A stretch of DNA of 34,652 nt from Candidatus Saccharimonadota bacterium. GTDB taxonomy: Bacteria > Patescibacteriota > Saccharimonadia > Saccharimonadales > UBA4665. Of the stretch, positions 14,729 to 22,428 are shown one piece after another (the first letter of the stretch is position 1; the number at the start of each line of letters is the position of its first letter). The notes beneath the pieces are model-generated. The model had not been told where the DNA came from and did not search any database. It was given only the letters and a program-made list of their open reading frames with translations. The stretch lies in assembly GCA_003133385.1 (NCBI GenBank), contig PKXF01000001.1:1-34652 (forward strand). The letters run 5' to 3'. Position numbers and translations under genes: made by a program.

Positions 14729-16165
14729 TTATTCTAGCACGCGAACCTTAATGGTATCGGTCGTACCGACTACCCCCGGATAGCGGCCGGAGGCGGTTAC
14801 TACAATGTCGCCTTTATGGAAGAGCTTAGCCTGGCGCAGCCAATCTGTTAGTTTGTTGGCGGCCAAGGGATCGACAGGCTGCATATAGCTTTTGTTGCCG
14901 TAGACAATCGCCAGCTGCTGAAGCGTCCGGACGTCATTGGTAACTGAAATCAGGGGGATGGTTGTTCTATACGAGGCTATCTGGAGGGCGGTAGCGCCTG
15001 ATTTGGTTTCAGCCACAATGGCTACGGCTTGGACGTCTTCGGCCAGGCTAATAACCGCTTTGCTAATGGCGGCTTGCCGGGTATGGTCATCATCGGTGGA
15101 CTCAAAGCTGACTTTTAGAGGCATGTGATGCTCGGTGTATACAATGATGCGCTTCATGGTCTGCACGGCCTCAATGGGGTATTGGCCGGTGGCTGTCTCA
15201 TCGCTCAGCATGACGCAGTCGCTGCCTACGATGACCGCGCTGGCGACGTCGGACACTTCGGCGCGCGTCGGTTCGGGGCCTTCGTTCATACCGGCTAACA
15301 TCTGGGTGGCCACAATGGTCGGTTTGGCATACTGGCGGCCCAGGCCGATGATCCTGCGCTGGACAATCGGTACGCTCTCGGGCGGCGTTTCCACGGCCAG
15401 GTCGCCGCGGGCGATCATGACGGCGTCACTAGCTCGCACAATGTCCTCAAGGTTGTCGACGGCGGCTTTGGTTTCAATCTTGGCAATAATCTTGACGTTG
15501 TAGTTCAGCGACTTCAGCAGTTTGCGCAGTCGGGTTATATCGTCGGCGGTCTGGACAAAACTCAAAGCTACGTAATCAATATCCTGGGCCGAACCGTAAA
15601 CTAGATCAGTCCGGTCTTTGGCGGTTATTATATCGCCGCCAAAATCGGTATCTGGCAGGTTGATACCCTTACGCTGGACAAGTATGCCGCTATTGGCAGC
15701 CGTGACATGTACTACTCCGCTGCGGACGCTGCTGACAGTGGTGTGGAGCTTGCCGTCGTTTAGATAGATACGTTCGCCGCGCTTCACTTTTTTTGATAGA
15801 TCGTATTGGGTAGGCAGATGGCCGCTCCCGGCATAGTCGGCCCCGAAACAGAAACTGAAGGACTGGCCTTTTGCAATAGTCGCCACGCCGTCGAAGTCGC
15901 CCAGCCGGATTTTGGGTCCTTGCAAGTCCTGGATAATGGCCACGGGTTTGCTGGCTGCTTTGGCTGCTTTGCGGACCCAGGCAATCTGCTGGGTGCGTTC
16001 TTTATTGGTGCCGTGGGAGAAGTTAAGCCTCAAGCCGTTTACGCCGGCTTTTATTAGACTGGCTATAGCTTCGTAGTTATCGACCGACGGACCGATCGTA
16101 GCGATAATTTTTGTACGTTTAAAATCTTTTGGCGCGATATTTGGCGCGCCGTTTAAGCTCTGCAT
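14729..16165 (-). CDS. pyk: Pyruvate kinase
   Basis: Makes pyruvate and ATP from phosphoenolpyruvate and ADP. Family motifs are KIIATIGPS, LRLNFSHGT, IIAKIETKAAVDNL (catalytic Lys), MIARGDLAVE (Mg2+ acids) and PTIVATQMLAGM followed by PTRAEVSDVASAV. At 478 aa it has the A, B and C domains but no extra C-terminal PEP-utiliser domain. It heads the pyk-pgk-tpiA operon, 31 bp before pgk. A TGATAAGAT promoter lies about 46 bp upstream, and GGTGGGG precedes the ATG as ribosome site. Whether it is allosteric cannot be read from sequence. Confidence 0.95.
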   Translation of the reverse strand: MQSLNGAPNIAPKDFKRTKIIATIGPSVDNYEAIASLIKAGVNGLRLNFSHGTNKERTQQIAWVRKAAKAASKPVAIIQDLQGPKIRLGDFDGVATIAKGQSFSFCFGADYAGSGHLPTQYDLSKKVKRGERIYLNDGKLHTTVSSVRSGVVHVTAANSGILVQRKGINLPDTDFGGDIITAKDRTDLVYGSAQDIDYVALSFVQTADDITRLRKLLKSLNYNVKIIAKIETKAAVDNLEDIVRASDAVMIARGDLAVETPPESVPIVQRRIIGLGRQYAKPTIVATQMLAGMNEGPEPTRAEVSDVASAVIVGSDCVMLSDETATGQYPIEAVQTMKRIIVYTEHHMPLKVSFESTDDDHTRQAAISKAVISLAEDVQAVAIVAETKSGATALQIASYRTTIPLISVTNDVRTLQQLAIVYGNKSYMQPVDPLAANKLTDWLRQAKLFHKGDIVVTASGRYPGVVGTTDTIKVRVLE

Positions 16166-16209
16166 GACTGTCCCGCCCCACCTACGCTTTGCTAGTCTTA
16201 TAGTTGTTT

Positions 16210-16557
16210 TTATCTTATCACATCGCGCAACTGTTTGCGCCGCCAGAGCCAGGCGCCAAGACCGCTCACGGCTACGAATAAACCGATGACGTCGCCGGGG
16301 CCGGTGTTGTTGAGCGACGCCGGGGCCGAGGTTGAGGTTGGGGTTGAGGCTGAAGTGTCACCAGGGGTGCTGGTAACGCCCGTAATTACCATTTTGTTGG
16401 TGTCAGCCTTGCTAGTAGACGAGCCGGCGGGGTGGTGGTTGGCTGTTGGCGCTTTGACGGACGTGGGCCGGAAAATTAGGAGGATGCCAATAATAACGAC
16501 TACGACAATAACGACGTATAACAGATAGAGAATATTTCTTTTGTCCCGAAAGTCCAT
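16210..16557 (-). CDS. Small membrane-anchored surface protein with NTGPG C-terminal signal
   Basis: A 115-aa protein with a short charged N-terminus, one strong membrane helix (about 9-28) and a Thr/Ser/Pro-rich middle (about 30-78). The C-terminus is LNNTGPGDVIGLF, a second hydrophobic segment, then RRKQLRD. This ending matches that of the secreted protein at 29282 (LVNTGPGSIVGLF...YRR) and resembles a degenerate LPxTG sortase signal: motif, hydrophobic stretch, basic tail. Function unknown. It partly overlaps the pyk promoter region at its 3' end. Confidence 0.75.
   Translation of the reverse strand: MDFRDKRNILYLLYVVIVVVVIIGILLIFRPTSVKAPTANHHPAGSSTSKADTNKMVITGVTSTPGDTSASTPTSTSAPASLNNTGPGDVIGLFVAVSGLGAWLWRRKQLRDVIR
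16212..16220 (-). promoter_or_regulatory. Extended -10 promoter of the pyk-pgk-tpiA operon
   Basis: Minus strand TGA-TAAGAT, about 46 bp before the pyk ATG. It shares the TGATANNAT pattern with the tmRNA and dapA-leader promoters. It overlaps the last codons of the upstream 115-aa gene. Confidence 0.5.
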
Positions 16558-16646
16558 AACGCACTTTTACTCCGATTACCTATGGGACATAATATACTAA
16601 TCTTTACATTTAGGCAAACTGCTTAGGCTAGGCTGGTAGACGGAGG

Positions 16647-17285
16647 CTAGGAGCGCTCAAATACTCGTTTTTTGCCGATGGTCAGACGGAGTAGGATGCT
16701 GCCGGCATAGGTGCATAGCGCGGTAAGAATAAACGATATGGCAGCGTAGCGGGCACCATTTAAGCTCCAGGAGTAGCTCACGCTCGTGCGGCAAGCGCTA
16801 ATAACGTATGGCAAGGTGTGGTAGACAAACAGCAGTACCAGCGTTAGAAGCAGCAGTGCCGCTACTAGCCGCATGACCAGGTGCTCGATGATGTTCTCAA
16901 CCATTAAGCGCCGGTTGGCATGGACATAATCCAACTGCCGGCTCAACTGTACGGTCTCCAGGATAAAGCGGATAATAGCCGCGGCAATTACGTAAGTTAC
17001 CAGGCCGACCACGGCCCAAACTAAGATAAGCGGCCAGCTATTGGCGAGCGTGGGGCTAACAGCTTGCAAGGATTGGCCGGTTAGGCTCAGACCGGTATTG
17101 GTATGGCTCTGTTCCCAGCCTATTAAGTCCTGTTTTAAGGCGCTGTTGTTCAGGCTGAAGGTAATAAGCGCTCCCACGGTAATAATTAAGCCGGCCAGTA
17201 CAACCACTAGGCCGCTCAGCCACGACGGGGCCAGAACTGCCCGTAAAAAACTTATATCTTCAGCCGTGATTTTTGTCATTGTCAT
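16647..17285 (-). CDS. Hypothetical integral membrane protein, about four helices
   Basis: A 212-aa protein I do not recognise. Hydrophobic segments lie at about residues 20-45, 80-108, 137-160 and 178-203, with a soluble loop of some 35 residues after the first. The region between helices 2 and 3 is charged (ETVQLSRQLDYVHANRRLMVENI) and probably cytoplasmic. The C-terminus is basic (GKKRVFERS). A TAGAGT box ends six bases before the ATG and there is no Shine-Dalgarno. A separate TTGACA with weak TACTGT lies further upstream. Neighbours on the same strand are other small membrane proteins. Confidence 0.75.
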   Translation of the reverse strand: MTMTKITAEDISFLRAVLAPSWLSGLVVVLAGLIITVGALITFSLNNSALKQDLIGWEQSHTNTGLSLTGQSLQAVSPTLANSWPLILVWAVVGLVTYVIAAAIIRFILETVQLSRQLDYVHANRRLMVENIIEHLVMRLVAALLLLTLVLLFVYHTLPYVISACRTSVSYSWSLNGARYAAISFILTALCTYAGSILLRLTIGKKRVFERS

Positions 17286-17390
17286 AGTGTGACTCTACAC
17301 CGAAACAGTACTTGAGCCCGGCCGTACCTGTCAAGTGCTACAACCTGCATTTAAGAGCTGGTTTTTGTTAAATGGTTCCGGGGTAACCGC

Positions 17391-17849
17391 TTAGCGTTTT
17401 ATTGTCTTCTTCAGGTATTCTAAGATGTCGCCTTGGTTTTTTAATTCTTTCATCTGTTCTTCCTGTAGATTGGCGAGATAGGTAAGCGTCCTATGGTCGG
17501 TCTCGGCTTTAGCGTTCTGTTGCCCCTGGATGACATTCTGCCCAACCATGATTATCGGCAGTAGAACCAATTGCAGGAAGTTTTGCGAAACCCAGGCAAT
17601 CAGGGAAATGAGACTGGCTGCCACAATCCAATGCGGGAAAAAACTCTTCAGGTGCGGCGAAACCAGTACTAATATAGCCGGCAGCGAGCAAAGAGATAAC
17701 AGGCCAAAAATATAGGCCGTCCACATTGAGCCTACGGTATTGGTAATCTTTAAGGCCAGGGCGGTGTTAAACCTTGTTACACCCTCTTCTTCTTGTTGAA
17801 GTAATGATTTCGGGTTAACGACGTGTTCGTTGGGTGTAAGTTTGCCCAT
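17391..17849 (-). CDS. DUF1003-like membrane protein
   Basis: A 152-aa protein with two membrane helices (about 40-66 and 70-98) followed by 'LLPIIMVGQNVIQGQQNAKAETDHRT' and a coiled tail (LQEEQMKELKNQGDILEYLKK). Two helices and then a charged 'qN....d..' segment fit the DUF1003 family; its function is unknown. A TGCTATAAT box ends nine bases before the ATG, with no ribosome site. It is downstream of the desaturase gene, about 65 bp away, but with its own promoter. Confidence 0.7.
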   Translation of the reverse strand: MGKLTPNEHVVNPKSLLQQEEEGVTRFNTALALKITNTVGSMWTAYIFGLLSLCSLPAILVLVSPHLKSFFPHWIVAASLISLIAWVSQNFLQLVLLPIIMVGQNVIQGQQNAKAETDHRTLTYLANLQEEQMKELKNQGDILEYLKKTIKR

Positions 17850-17915
17850 ATATTTAAAATTATAGCAAAAGACAGTTAGGGAATCGAATTATGGCTCTTT
17901 AGCCGGGCAAACGCT

Positions 17916-19118
17916 TTAACTTAAGGCAGGTTCCCTGGAAGGTTCTGAAGATTCCTTGCCAACCCATACGGCATCAGGGTCTTGGGCCCACCGCTCGTCG
18001 CGCCCCGCTTCAAACCTAACAACTTCCCTTCCTAGGAAATCAAGGAACTCAACCGTATACTCTTGGGCTCTCTTGCCTTCGTCATCCAAACCTTGCAGGT
18101 TGGCTATGTCCCAGCGCTCGTCATATACCGGCAAGACAATTTCTTCGCGGTGGCCCCGGAGATCGTAAATACGGCTGTCGGCGATAATCCTGGCGCGTCT
18201 TTGGAAGTCCCGAATACCTTTACCCGGCATTTGGAATAGAATACCCTGGCGCATAGCAGCCTTCATGGCCAGCGAAGGGTAGGTCTCAAAAAGCGCATCA
18301 CCGAGCTTGCCGTAGAGTCCGTAGTGACGGCCTTCATCCCTGGCCACTCGGGTCATCACGGCGCGACTAACCTGTCTGACCAGTTCGCTGCGTCCGCCTA
18401 TGCCCCGCTCTTTCATCTGTCGCCATATGTCAGGGTCAGGCTCGGCTAGTCCGGTCCCTTCGGTGTCCAGTGGGTAAACATCATTGTCGTATTTGGCCGT
18501 TTCCTCCAGTAGCATCCCGGTCCGCTGATGGGAAAGCATCGTGGCTTTTTCTTGGAGCGTCACATAAATAATAGCGTCAGCGATGGAAGGTGGGTCCGGC
18601 ACGTCCATAGTCGACATCTGCTCCATATGATCATCCTGCAATTGGAAAGGATCTACTAAATCCAACCGTTCCAAAAGATTACGCATAACTATCGAGTGGC
18701 GGCTTTCTTCAGCCGCCCAGCGCCTGTTCCATTGGCTCAATGAGTCGTTAGCGCCAAACATCGTCTCGACTTGGCGGAAGTATCCGGGCAGGTTATCTTC
18801 TGTTAAAAGCCCGACTTCCAAAGCAACGCGGGCTGCCAGTGGCAACGGCGACTCTTCGGGAGCCCAATCGCGCTTATTGCCTCTTCGTATCTCGCCCATG
18901 GCCTGGATATCAATATGGTGCTGTAACCAATCGACATCCGGCACCATGAGATGGGGATACCAAGGCTTGTCGGTTTTCATGTGCATGGCGAAGGCGTTGT
19001 CTATTACTGGGGTGAGCTCGTGAAGAGACTCCCTGTCGGCTTCATGATCAATCGATGCGGGGTCCATGGCCGGTGGGAATGGCCCTACTTCGTTCATTAA
19101 TCGTTCTAATGCCGGCAT
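17916..19118 (-). CDS. Acyl-ACP desaturase-like diiron protein
   Basis: A 400-aa ferritin-like protein of the stearoyl-ACP desaturase (FA_desaturase_2) type, which uses O2 and electrons to add a double bond to acyl chains. Six diiron ligands are plausible: E101, E138-x-x-H141 (EESRH), E190 (LQEKATM) and E262-x-x-H265 (DEGRH). The start is the ATG seven bases after AAGGAGG; a TTG two codons earlier is less likely. Family members are about 275-360 aa, and here the C-terminus is longer and acidic. The nearest likely sources are actinobacterial DesA-type enzymes (inference). It lies 34 bp after the heme membrane protein gene, so it is probably co-transcribed. Confidence 0.82.
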   Translation of the reverse strand: MPALERLMNEVGPFPPAMDPASIDHEADRESLHELTPVIDNAFAMHMKTDKPWYPHLMVPDVDWLQHHIDIQAMGEIRRGNKRDWAPEESPLPLAARVALEVGLLTEDNLPGYFRQVETMFGANDSLSQWNRRWAAEESRHSIVMRNLLERLDLVDPFQLQDDHMEQMSTMDVPDPPSIADAIIYVTLQEKATMLSHQRTGMLLEETAKYDNDVYPLDTEGTGLAEPDPDIWRQMKERGIGGRSELVRQVSRAVMTRVARDEGRHYGLYGKLGDALFETYPSLAMKAAMRQGILFQMPGKGIRDFQRRARIIADSRIYDLRGHREEIVLPVYDERWDIANLQGLDDEGKRAQEYTVEFLDFLGREVVRFEAGRDERWAQDPDAVWVGKESSEPSREPALS

Positions 19119-19151
19119 ACGCAACCCTCCTTTTTAACTATGCTTTTTATA

Positions 19152-19871
19152 TTACGGTAAATGAGGCGAATTCCAAATGAAATTTTTAACCGTTCTAGGC
19201 AAGAGTGATTGGTATTTGCCAATTACAGAAATGGTTACCGCTAGAAGATACACGACCCATACCGTGCGCAGCAATCGGGTGTGCGTATCGGTGCCGATGA
19301 ACCAGGAGTGGAGCCAGACAAGAGCGAACACCAGATAGTTTAATCTATGTAGTTTACGCCACCACGGGATATTCATGCCCCGCCATGCCAAAGAGGCGGT
19401 AATGACCGTGCCGAGCAAAATAGTTAATGCCGTGTAGGATGGGATTAGCCACCAACGCAGGTTTGATGCAACAAAACGCAGGTGCAAGTAACTAACCAGG
19501 CCAAACCCTATTAAAATGAAGGTTGGGTGCAATACCGCAAATAGCAGGGCAAAGCCCCCCTCAAAACGATGGAAATAGATGACGCGTGGAAACAGTTTGC
19601 GTAACCAGCGTAAGTTCGTGGCAATCAACACCTGCCAGGTCACGAAAGTGAAGGCATACAGACCGAGTAGCGGGAACATCAGCTTCAAGACCGCCTGTAA
19701 ACTCGCCAGGTGCATGAAGCTTGAGAACCCCCGGTCATGAACAAATATATATATGGGCAAACACAACGCTGCTATATATAGACCGAGTAGTCCGGACTTA
19801 ATTAAGACTTTATTGAGGCCATGTAATTCTGGCAATACCCTGGCATTATTATGAACATTGGATTTGCCCAT
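19152..19871 (-). CDS. Ferric-reductase-like transmembrane heme protein
   Basis: A 239-aa membrane protein with about six helices and four histidines placed as in the ferric reductase/YedZ (PF01794) heme fold: H101 and H115 on one helix (YFHRFEGGFALLFAVLHPTF) and H175 and H188 on another (KLHRLNYLVFALVWLHSWF). These could hold two b hemes and carry electrons across the membrane. No FAD or NAD(P)H domain is present, so a partner is needed. It sits between the Yx(FWY)xxD protein, 30 bp upstream, and the diiron desaturase. No Shine-Dalgarno is obvious before the ATG. Confidence 0.82.
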   Translation of the reverse strand: MGKSNVHNNARVLPELHGLNKVLIKSGLLGLYIAALCLPIYIFVHDRGFSSFMHLASLQAVLKLMFPLLGLYAFTFVTWQVLIATNLRWLRKLFPRVIYFHRFEGGFALLFAVLHPTFILIGFGLVSYLHLRFVASNLRWWLIPSYTALTILLGTVITASLAWRGMNIPWWRKLHRLNYLVFALVWLHSWFIGTDTHTRLLRTVWVVYLLAVTISVIGKYQSLLPRTVKNFIWNSPHLP

Positions 19872-19901
19872 GTATTACAGATGCAAAGTTGTTGCAATTT
19901 G

Positions 19902-20441
19902 TTAGTAACCGTTACCTGAAGAGCTAGTGGCCGGCTGGGTCGAAGAACTTGAAGGCGCAGTGGTAGTTGCTTTGGTCGAAGAAGTTGCGACCGGTTTAGC
20001 CACGCTGAAATTACTGACACCATCCCCGGTTACTTGTCCGGCGCTGTCAGACGTGAAGAAGTATAGTGGCATTCCATTGTAGGTGTACTGGGTCTGGCCG
20101 TTATCAGTTCGCTTAATGGTACTGACACCCGAGGGCAGATTAGTTGTTGAACCAGTGTCTTGGTATGCGGGCCAGCTTGACAGTAGCGACCCGGATACAT
20201 TACTAACACCAGAGCTGTCCCCGCCGTATGTGTATAATGCCATGCCGTTTGCGGCTACCAAATATTGGCCAATAGAGGAATTGTTTTTAGTCGTGAATAC
20301 GGCGTTATTAACTGGAGCCACACTGCTTTTGGTCGAGCTGGTTCCAGTAGTTTTATTCGACTTATGGAAAATAGCATAGCCGCCGGCCACCGCTACTATC
20401 ACTATAATCAGTCCTATTATCATAGCTGAGTTCTTTTTCAT
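19902..20441 (-). CDS. Membrane-anchored Yx(FWY)xxD repeat protein (PF03640/COG4315 type)
   Basis: A 179-aa protein with an N-terminal membrane anchor (about 7-25) and an extracytoplasmic part holding two copies of the family motif: Y70-T-Y72-G-G-D75 within GQYLVAANGMALYTY, and Y127-F-F129-T-S-D132 within YTYNGMPLYFF. The C-terminal 35 residues are Ser/Thr/Ala-rich. The family is described only as a predicted lipoprotein of unknown function; here no lipobox Cys is present, so the helix itself anchors it. TAGGAG precedes the ATG. An ECF-type promoter candidate lies 80 bp upstream, and the heme protein gene follows after 30 bp. Confidence 0.85.
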   Translation of the reverse strand: MKKNSAMIIGLIIVIVAVAGGYAIFHKSNKTTGTSSTKSSVAPVNNAVFTTKNNSSIGQYLVAANGMALYTYGGDSSGVSNVSGSLLSSWPAYQDTGSTTNLPSGVSTIKRTDNGQTQYTYNGMPLYFFTSDSAGQVTGDGVSNFSVAKPVATSSTKATTTAPSSSSTQPATSSSGNGY

Positions 20442-20523
20442 GCGATCTTCTCCTATTTATAGTTGCTGAGCTGAAGCGAATCAAGCAGGCCGTACCTAAG
20501 TTGTTTCCCTCTTCGATTATGTA

Positions 20524-20550
20524 TAACGTGACAGAACAAGTTTTGTTACA
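20524..20550 (-). promoter_or_regulatory. Candidate ECF-sigma promoter (TGTAAC-N16-CGTTA)
   Basis: Minus strand TGTAAC (20545-20550), exactly 16 bp, then CGTTA (20524-20528). This resembles the ECF consensus TGAAAC-N16-CGTA known from extracytoplasmic-function sigma factors. It stands between the anti-sigma gene and the PF03640-type gene and points at the latter. The sigma gene's own upstream region has a GTTACA/TGTAAC inverted repeat (21649-21665). Match is by eye. Confidence 0.45.
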
Positions 20551-20563
20551 AAAGCGTGTTGTA

Positions 20564-21130
20564 TTAAACGTCTTTTAGGGACAGTAGCGCATTATTGATA
20601 GCTTGGCGCTCAGGATTTGGAGCATTGGCGGCGGCTTGCCGTAAATTGTTTTTACAATATTCATAAACCGCATAGTTTGCGGAGACCGACTTATAGGTGG
20701 CGGCTTCCGTCTGATAATCGGCGAGAGTAGCAAGAACTAAATTCGAATTTGCATGACCAGCTATGAGTTGCTTTACTTCTTGGGCCCGTTTCATCATGAC
20801 GGTTCCTCTATAGCTTGGGTCTACCGACATTGCAACATTGTCCGATAATTTTTGAACCGGGTACAGCCAACTACCTGGTGACACTGTTTGGGCTAATATA
20901 ACTAAGGCCATTCCAAGAGCAAGTCCTGTTATAGATGTCAGCCCGATCGGGATAAGTTTTCTCCAGCTGCTCTCAGGCTTATCCGTTAGTATGGGCGCTA
21001 AGAACGCGGCCTCGGCGCTTTTCAGCTGTCTAAGATCGCGAGCTACAGACAGCAGCCCGTTGACTTCAGAATCCGGGGCGCCGGCTGAGATTAGTTCTTT
21101 TTTTAGATTGTTACGAGTTTGGCTCTTCAT
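20564..21130 (-). CDS. Membrane anti-sigma factor with DUF5667-like domain
   Basis: A 188-aa protein: cytoplasmic N-terminus (1-55), one membrane helix (about 60-82) and an outer domain beginning SPGSWLYPVQKLSDNVAMSV, matching the DUF5667 pattern 'PGs.LYp.k...e...'. It starts on the ATGA that ends the ECF sigma gene, which is the normal arrangement for a sigma/anti-sigma pair. The N-terminal helix would hold the sigma factor until an envelope signal releases it. No zinc-finger HxxxCxxC motif is visible, so it is not a ZAS-type anti-sigma. Function inferred from position and topology. Confidence 0.78.
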   Translation of the reverse strand: MKSQTRNNLKKELISAGAPDSEVNGLLSVARDLRQLKSAEAAFLAPILTDKPESSWRKLIPIGLTSITGLALGMALVILAQTVSPGSWLYPVQKLSDNVAMSVDPSYRGTVMMKRAQEVKQLIAGHANSNLVLATLADYQTEAATYKSVSANYAVYEYCKNNLRQAAANAPNPERQAINNALLSLKDV

Positions 21131-21645
21131 TTCAAATATTCTTTCAGCTTCTTTAGGGCACGGTATTGCAGTACGCGCACATTACTCTCGCTAAGACTTA
21201 GGTTCTTGGCTACTTGCCTGCACGATAAGCCCTCAATAAAGCGCATCGTTACAACTGAGTGCATGTCCTCCGGCAATTTATCTAAGGCTTTTTTTAAGTC
21301 TTGAACTTGCAGCTTTGTGTCTAGCAGTTCACCGGCACTCGGCCTGGTATCTTCGTATAAGGCATCGGTGACCTCAACTAGTAGCTCTTTCTTTTTACGC
21401 CAGTGGTCAATTAACACGTTGCGGGCGATTCGGTACAACCACGACTTCACGGAACCGCCATGAAAACTTGCCCTGGAGGCCCAGGCCTTTTCAAAAGTAG
21501 TACTTGTTAAATCTTCGGCAAGTTGAGCGTCTTTAGTCCGCCAGAACAAGAACTTATATATTGACTTGGCGTGGGATTCATAAACAACTTCAAAATTATC
21601 GGTTGAATTTATCATCTCCTTATTGTCTAACGGTTCATCGCCCAT
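21127..21645 (-). CDS. ECF-type RNA polymerase sigma factor
   Basis: A 172-aa sigma-70-family protein with only regions 2 and 4. Region 2 is VVYESHAKSIYKFLFWRT through DLTSTTFEKAWAS and WLYRIARNVLIDHWRKK (about 20-85). Region 4 is LDKLPEDMHSVVTMRFIEGLSCRQVAKNLSLSESNVRVLQYRALKKLKEYL (about 115-170). It is overlapped by its likely anti-sigma and heads a same-strand block with the PF03640-type, heme and desaturase genes. An inverted repeat GTTACA-N5-TGTAAC lies just upstream of the ATG and might mark autoregulation. Confidence 0.93.
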   Translation of the reverse strand: MGDEPLDNKEMINSTDNFEVVYESHAKSIYKFLFWRTKDAQLAEDLTSTTFEKAWASRASFHGGSVKSWLYRIARNVLIDHWRKKKELLVEVTDALYEDTRPSAGELLDTKLQVQDLKKALDKLPEDMHSVVTMRFIEGLSCRQVAKNLSLSESNVRVLQYRALKKLKEYLK

Positions 21646-21740
21646 AATGTTACATCAATTGTAACCCAATGGAGTGTCAGTAATCGGCTAGGTAACGATT
21701 AAATCAGGTTCAGATCAGTAATTTTAGAAATACCTTATTC

Positions 21741-22133
21741 TCACTTTAAAGCATTAATCAGTTTTAAATCATTGTGCTGCGTAGCAAGTATCTTGCTGTC
21801 GCTCGTCATAAATGAGCATCTTTCGCTTAGTGCAATATTGATTAACATATTGTCAAAGGGGTCTTTATTGTCGGGGTTAAAAACGCTGTAACTTCTTAAG
21901 GCATTTATGTCGGCGTCCACGAGTTCAATACCCATCGTTGGCAAATCATCGACTACTGAAATATCGATAGTCATTTTACCAATACTCTCTTTTATTTTCA
22001 TCTCAAAAAACGAAAAGTAACTGATGAAAACTCTGTTTGAAGTATTACTCAACATCTCTAGAGCATCTTGGCCAAGTCTCGGATCTTGCCCAACTAGCCA
22101 AACAAATACCTGGGTATCTATTAAGATTTTCAT
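21741..22133 (-). CDS. vapC: PIN-domain toxin VapC, second module
   Basis: A 130-aa PIN ribonuclease. Metal-binding acids are D6 (MKILIDTQ), E44 (FFEMKIK), D94 (DPFDNM) and D112 (MTSDSKI). The first motif has DTQ rather than the common DTN. It is paralogous to the toxin at 11852 (same KDPFD-N/R-ML and TSD blocks). It begins 11 bp after its antitoxin gene ends; in the first module the genes overlap instead. Target RNA unknown. Confidence 0.88.
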   Translation of the reverse strand: MKILIDTQVFVWLVGQDPRLGQDALEMLSNTSNRVFISYFSFFEMKIKESIGKMTIDISVVDDLPTMGIELVDADINALRSYSVFNPDNKDPFDNMLINIALSERCSFMTSDSKILATQHNDLKLINALK

Positions 22134-22144
22134 CTTAGACTTAT

Positions 22145-22393
22145 TTATTTACCTAACAACAGCTCACTAACAGAGCGCTCAGATGACGGTGAAAATGCGT
22201 CTTCGCTGACGGTAACCTTACCTTTACTGACGCTGAAGTTCCGTTTGGCTTTACTGCCTACATGATCTGGTATTTTGATAAGCAGGACTTCAGCCTTCCC
22301 GAAACCACCAATATATATCTTCTCGCCGTTTTTGGCGGCAGTTATATATTTACTGAGATTAGTTTTAGCATCATGAATTGATATTGTTTTCAT
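22145..22393 (-). CDS. Phd/YefM-family antitoxin, second module
   Basis: An 82-aa antitoxin with the Phd-type N-terminus (ISIHDAKTNLSKYITAAKNG) and a C-terminal toxin-binding tail ending in SVSELLLGK. It is strongly similar to the antitoxin at 12241 over the first 40 residues and different in the tail, which suggests a shared DNA site but separate toxin specificity. The -10 box ends six bases before the ATG with no ribosome site, hence probably leaderless. Confidence 0.88.
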   Translation of the reverse strand: MKTISIHDAKTNLSKYITAAKNGEKIYIGGFGKAEVLLIKIPDHVGSKAKRNFSVSKGKVTVSEDAFSPSSERSVSELLLGK

Positions 22394-22399
22394 ATCTAT

Positions 22400-22428
22400 A
22401 TATTAGCTAACTAGACTAAGTTTGTCAA
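22400..22428 (-). promoter_or_regulatory. Promoter and likely operator of the second phd-vapC module
   Basis: TTGACA (22423-22428), a 17-bp spacer and TAATAT (22400-22405), then six bases to the ATG. The spacer has CTAGACTAAG (plus strand, 22411-22420), one base different from the element in the first module's spacer. Confidence 0.65.
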
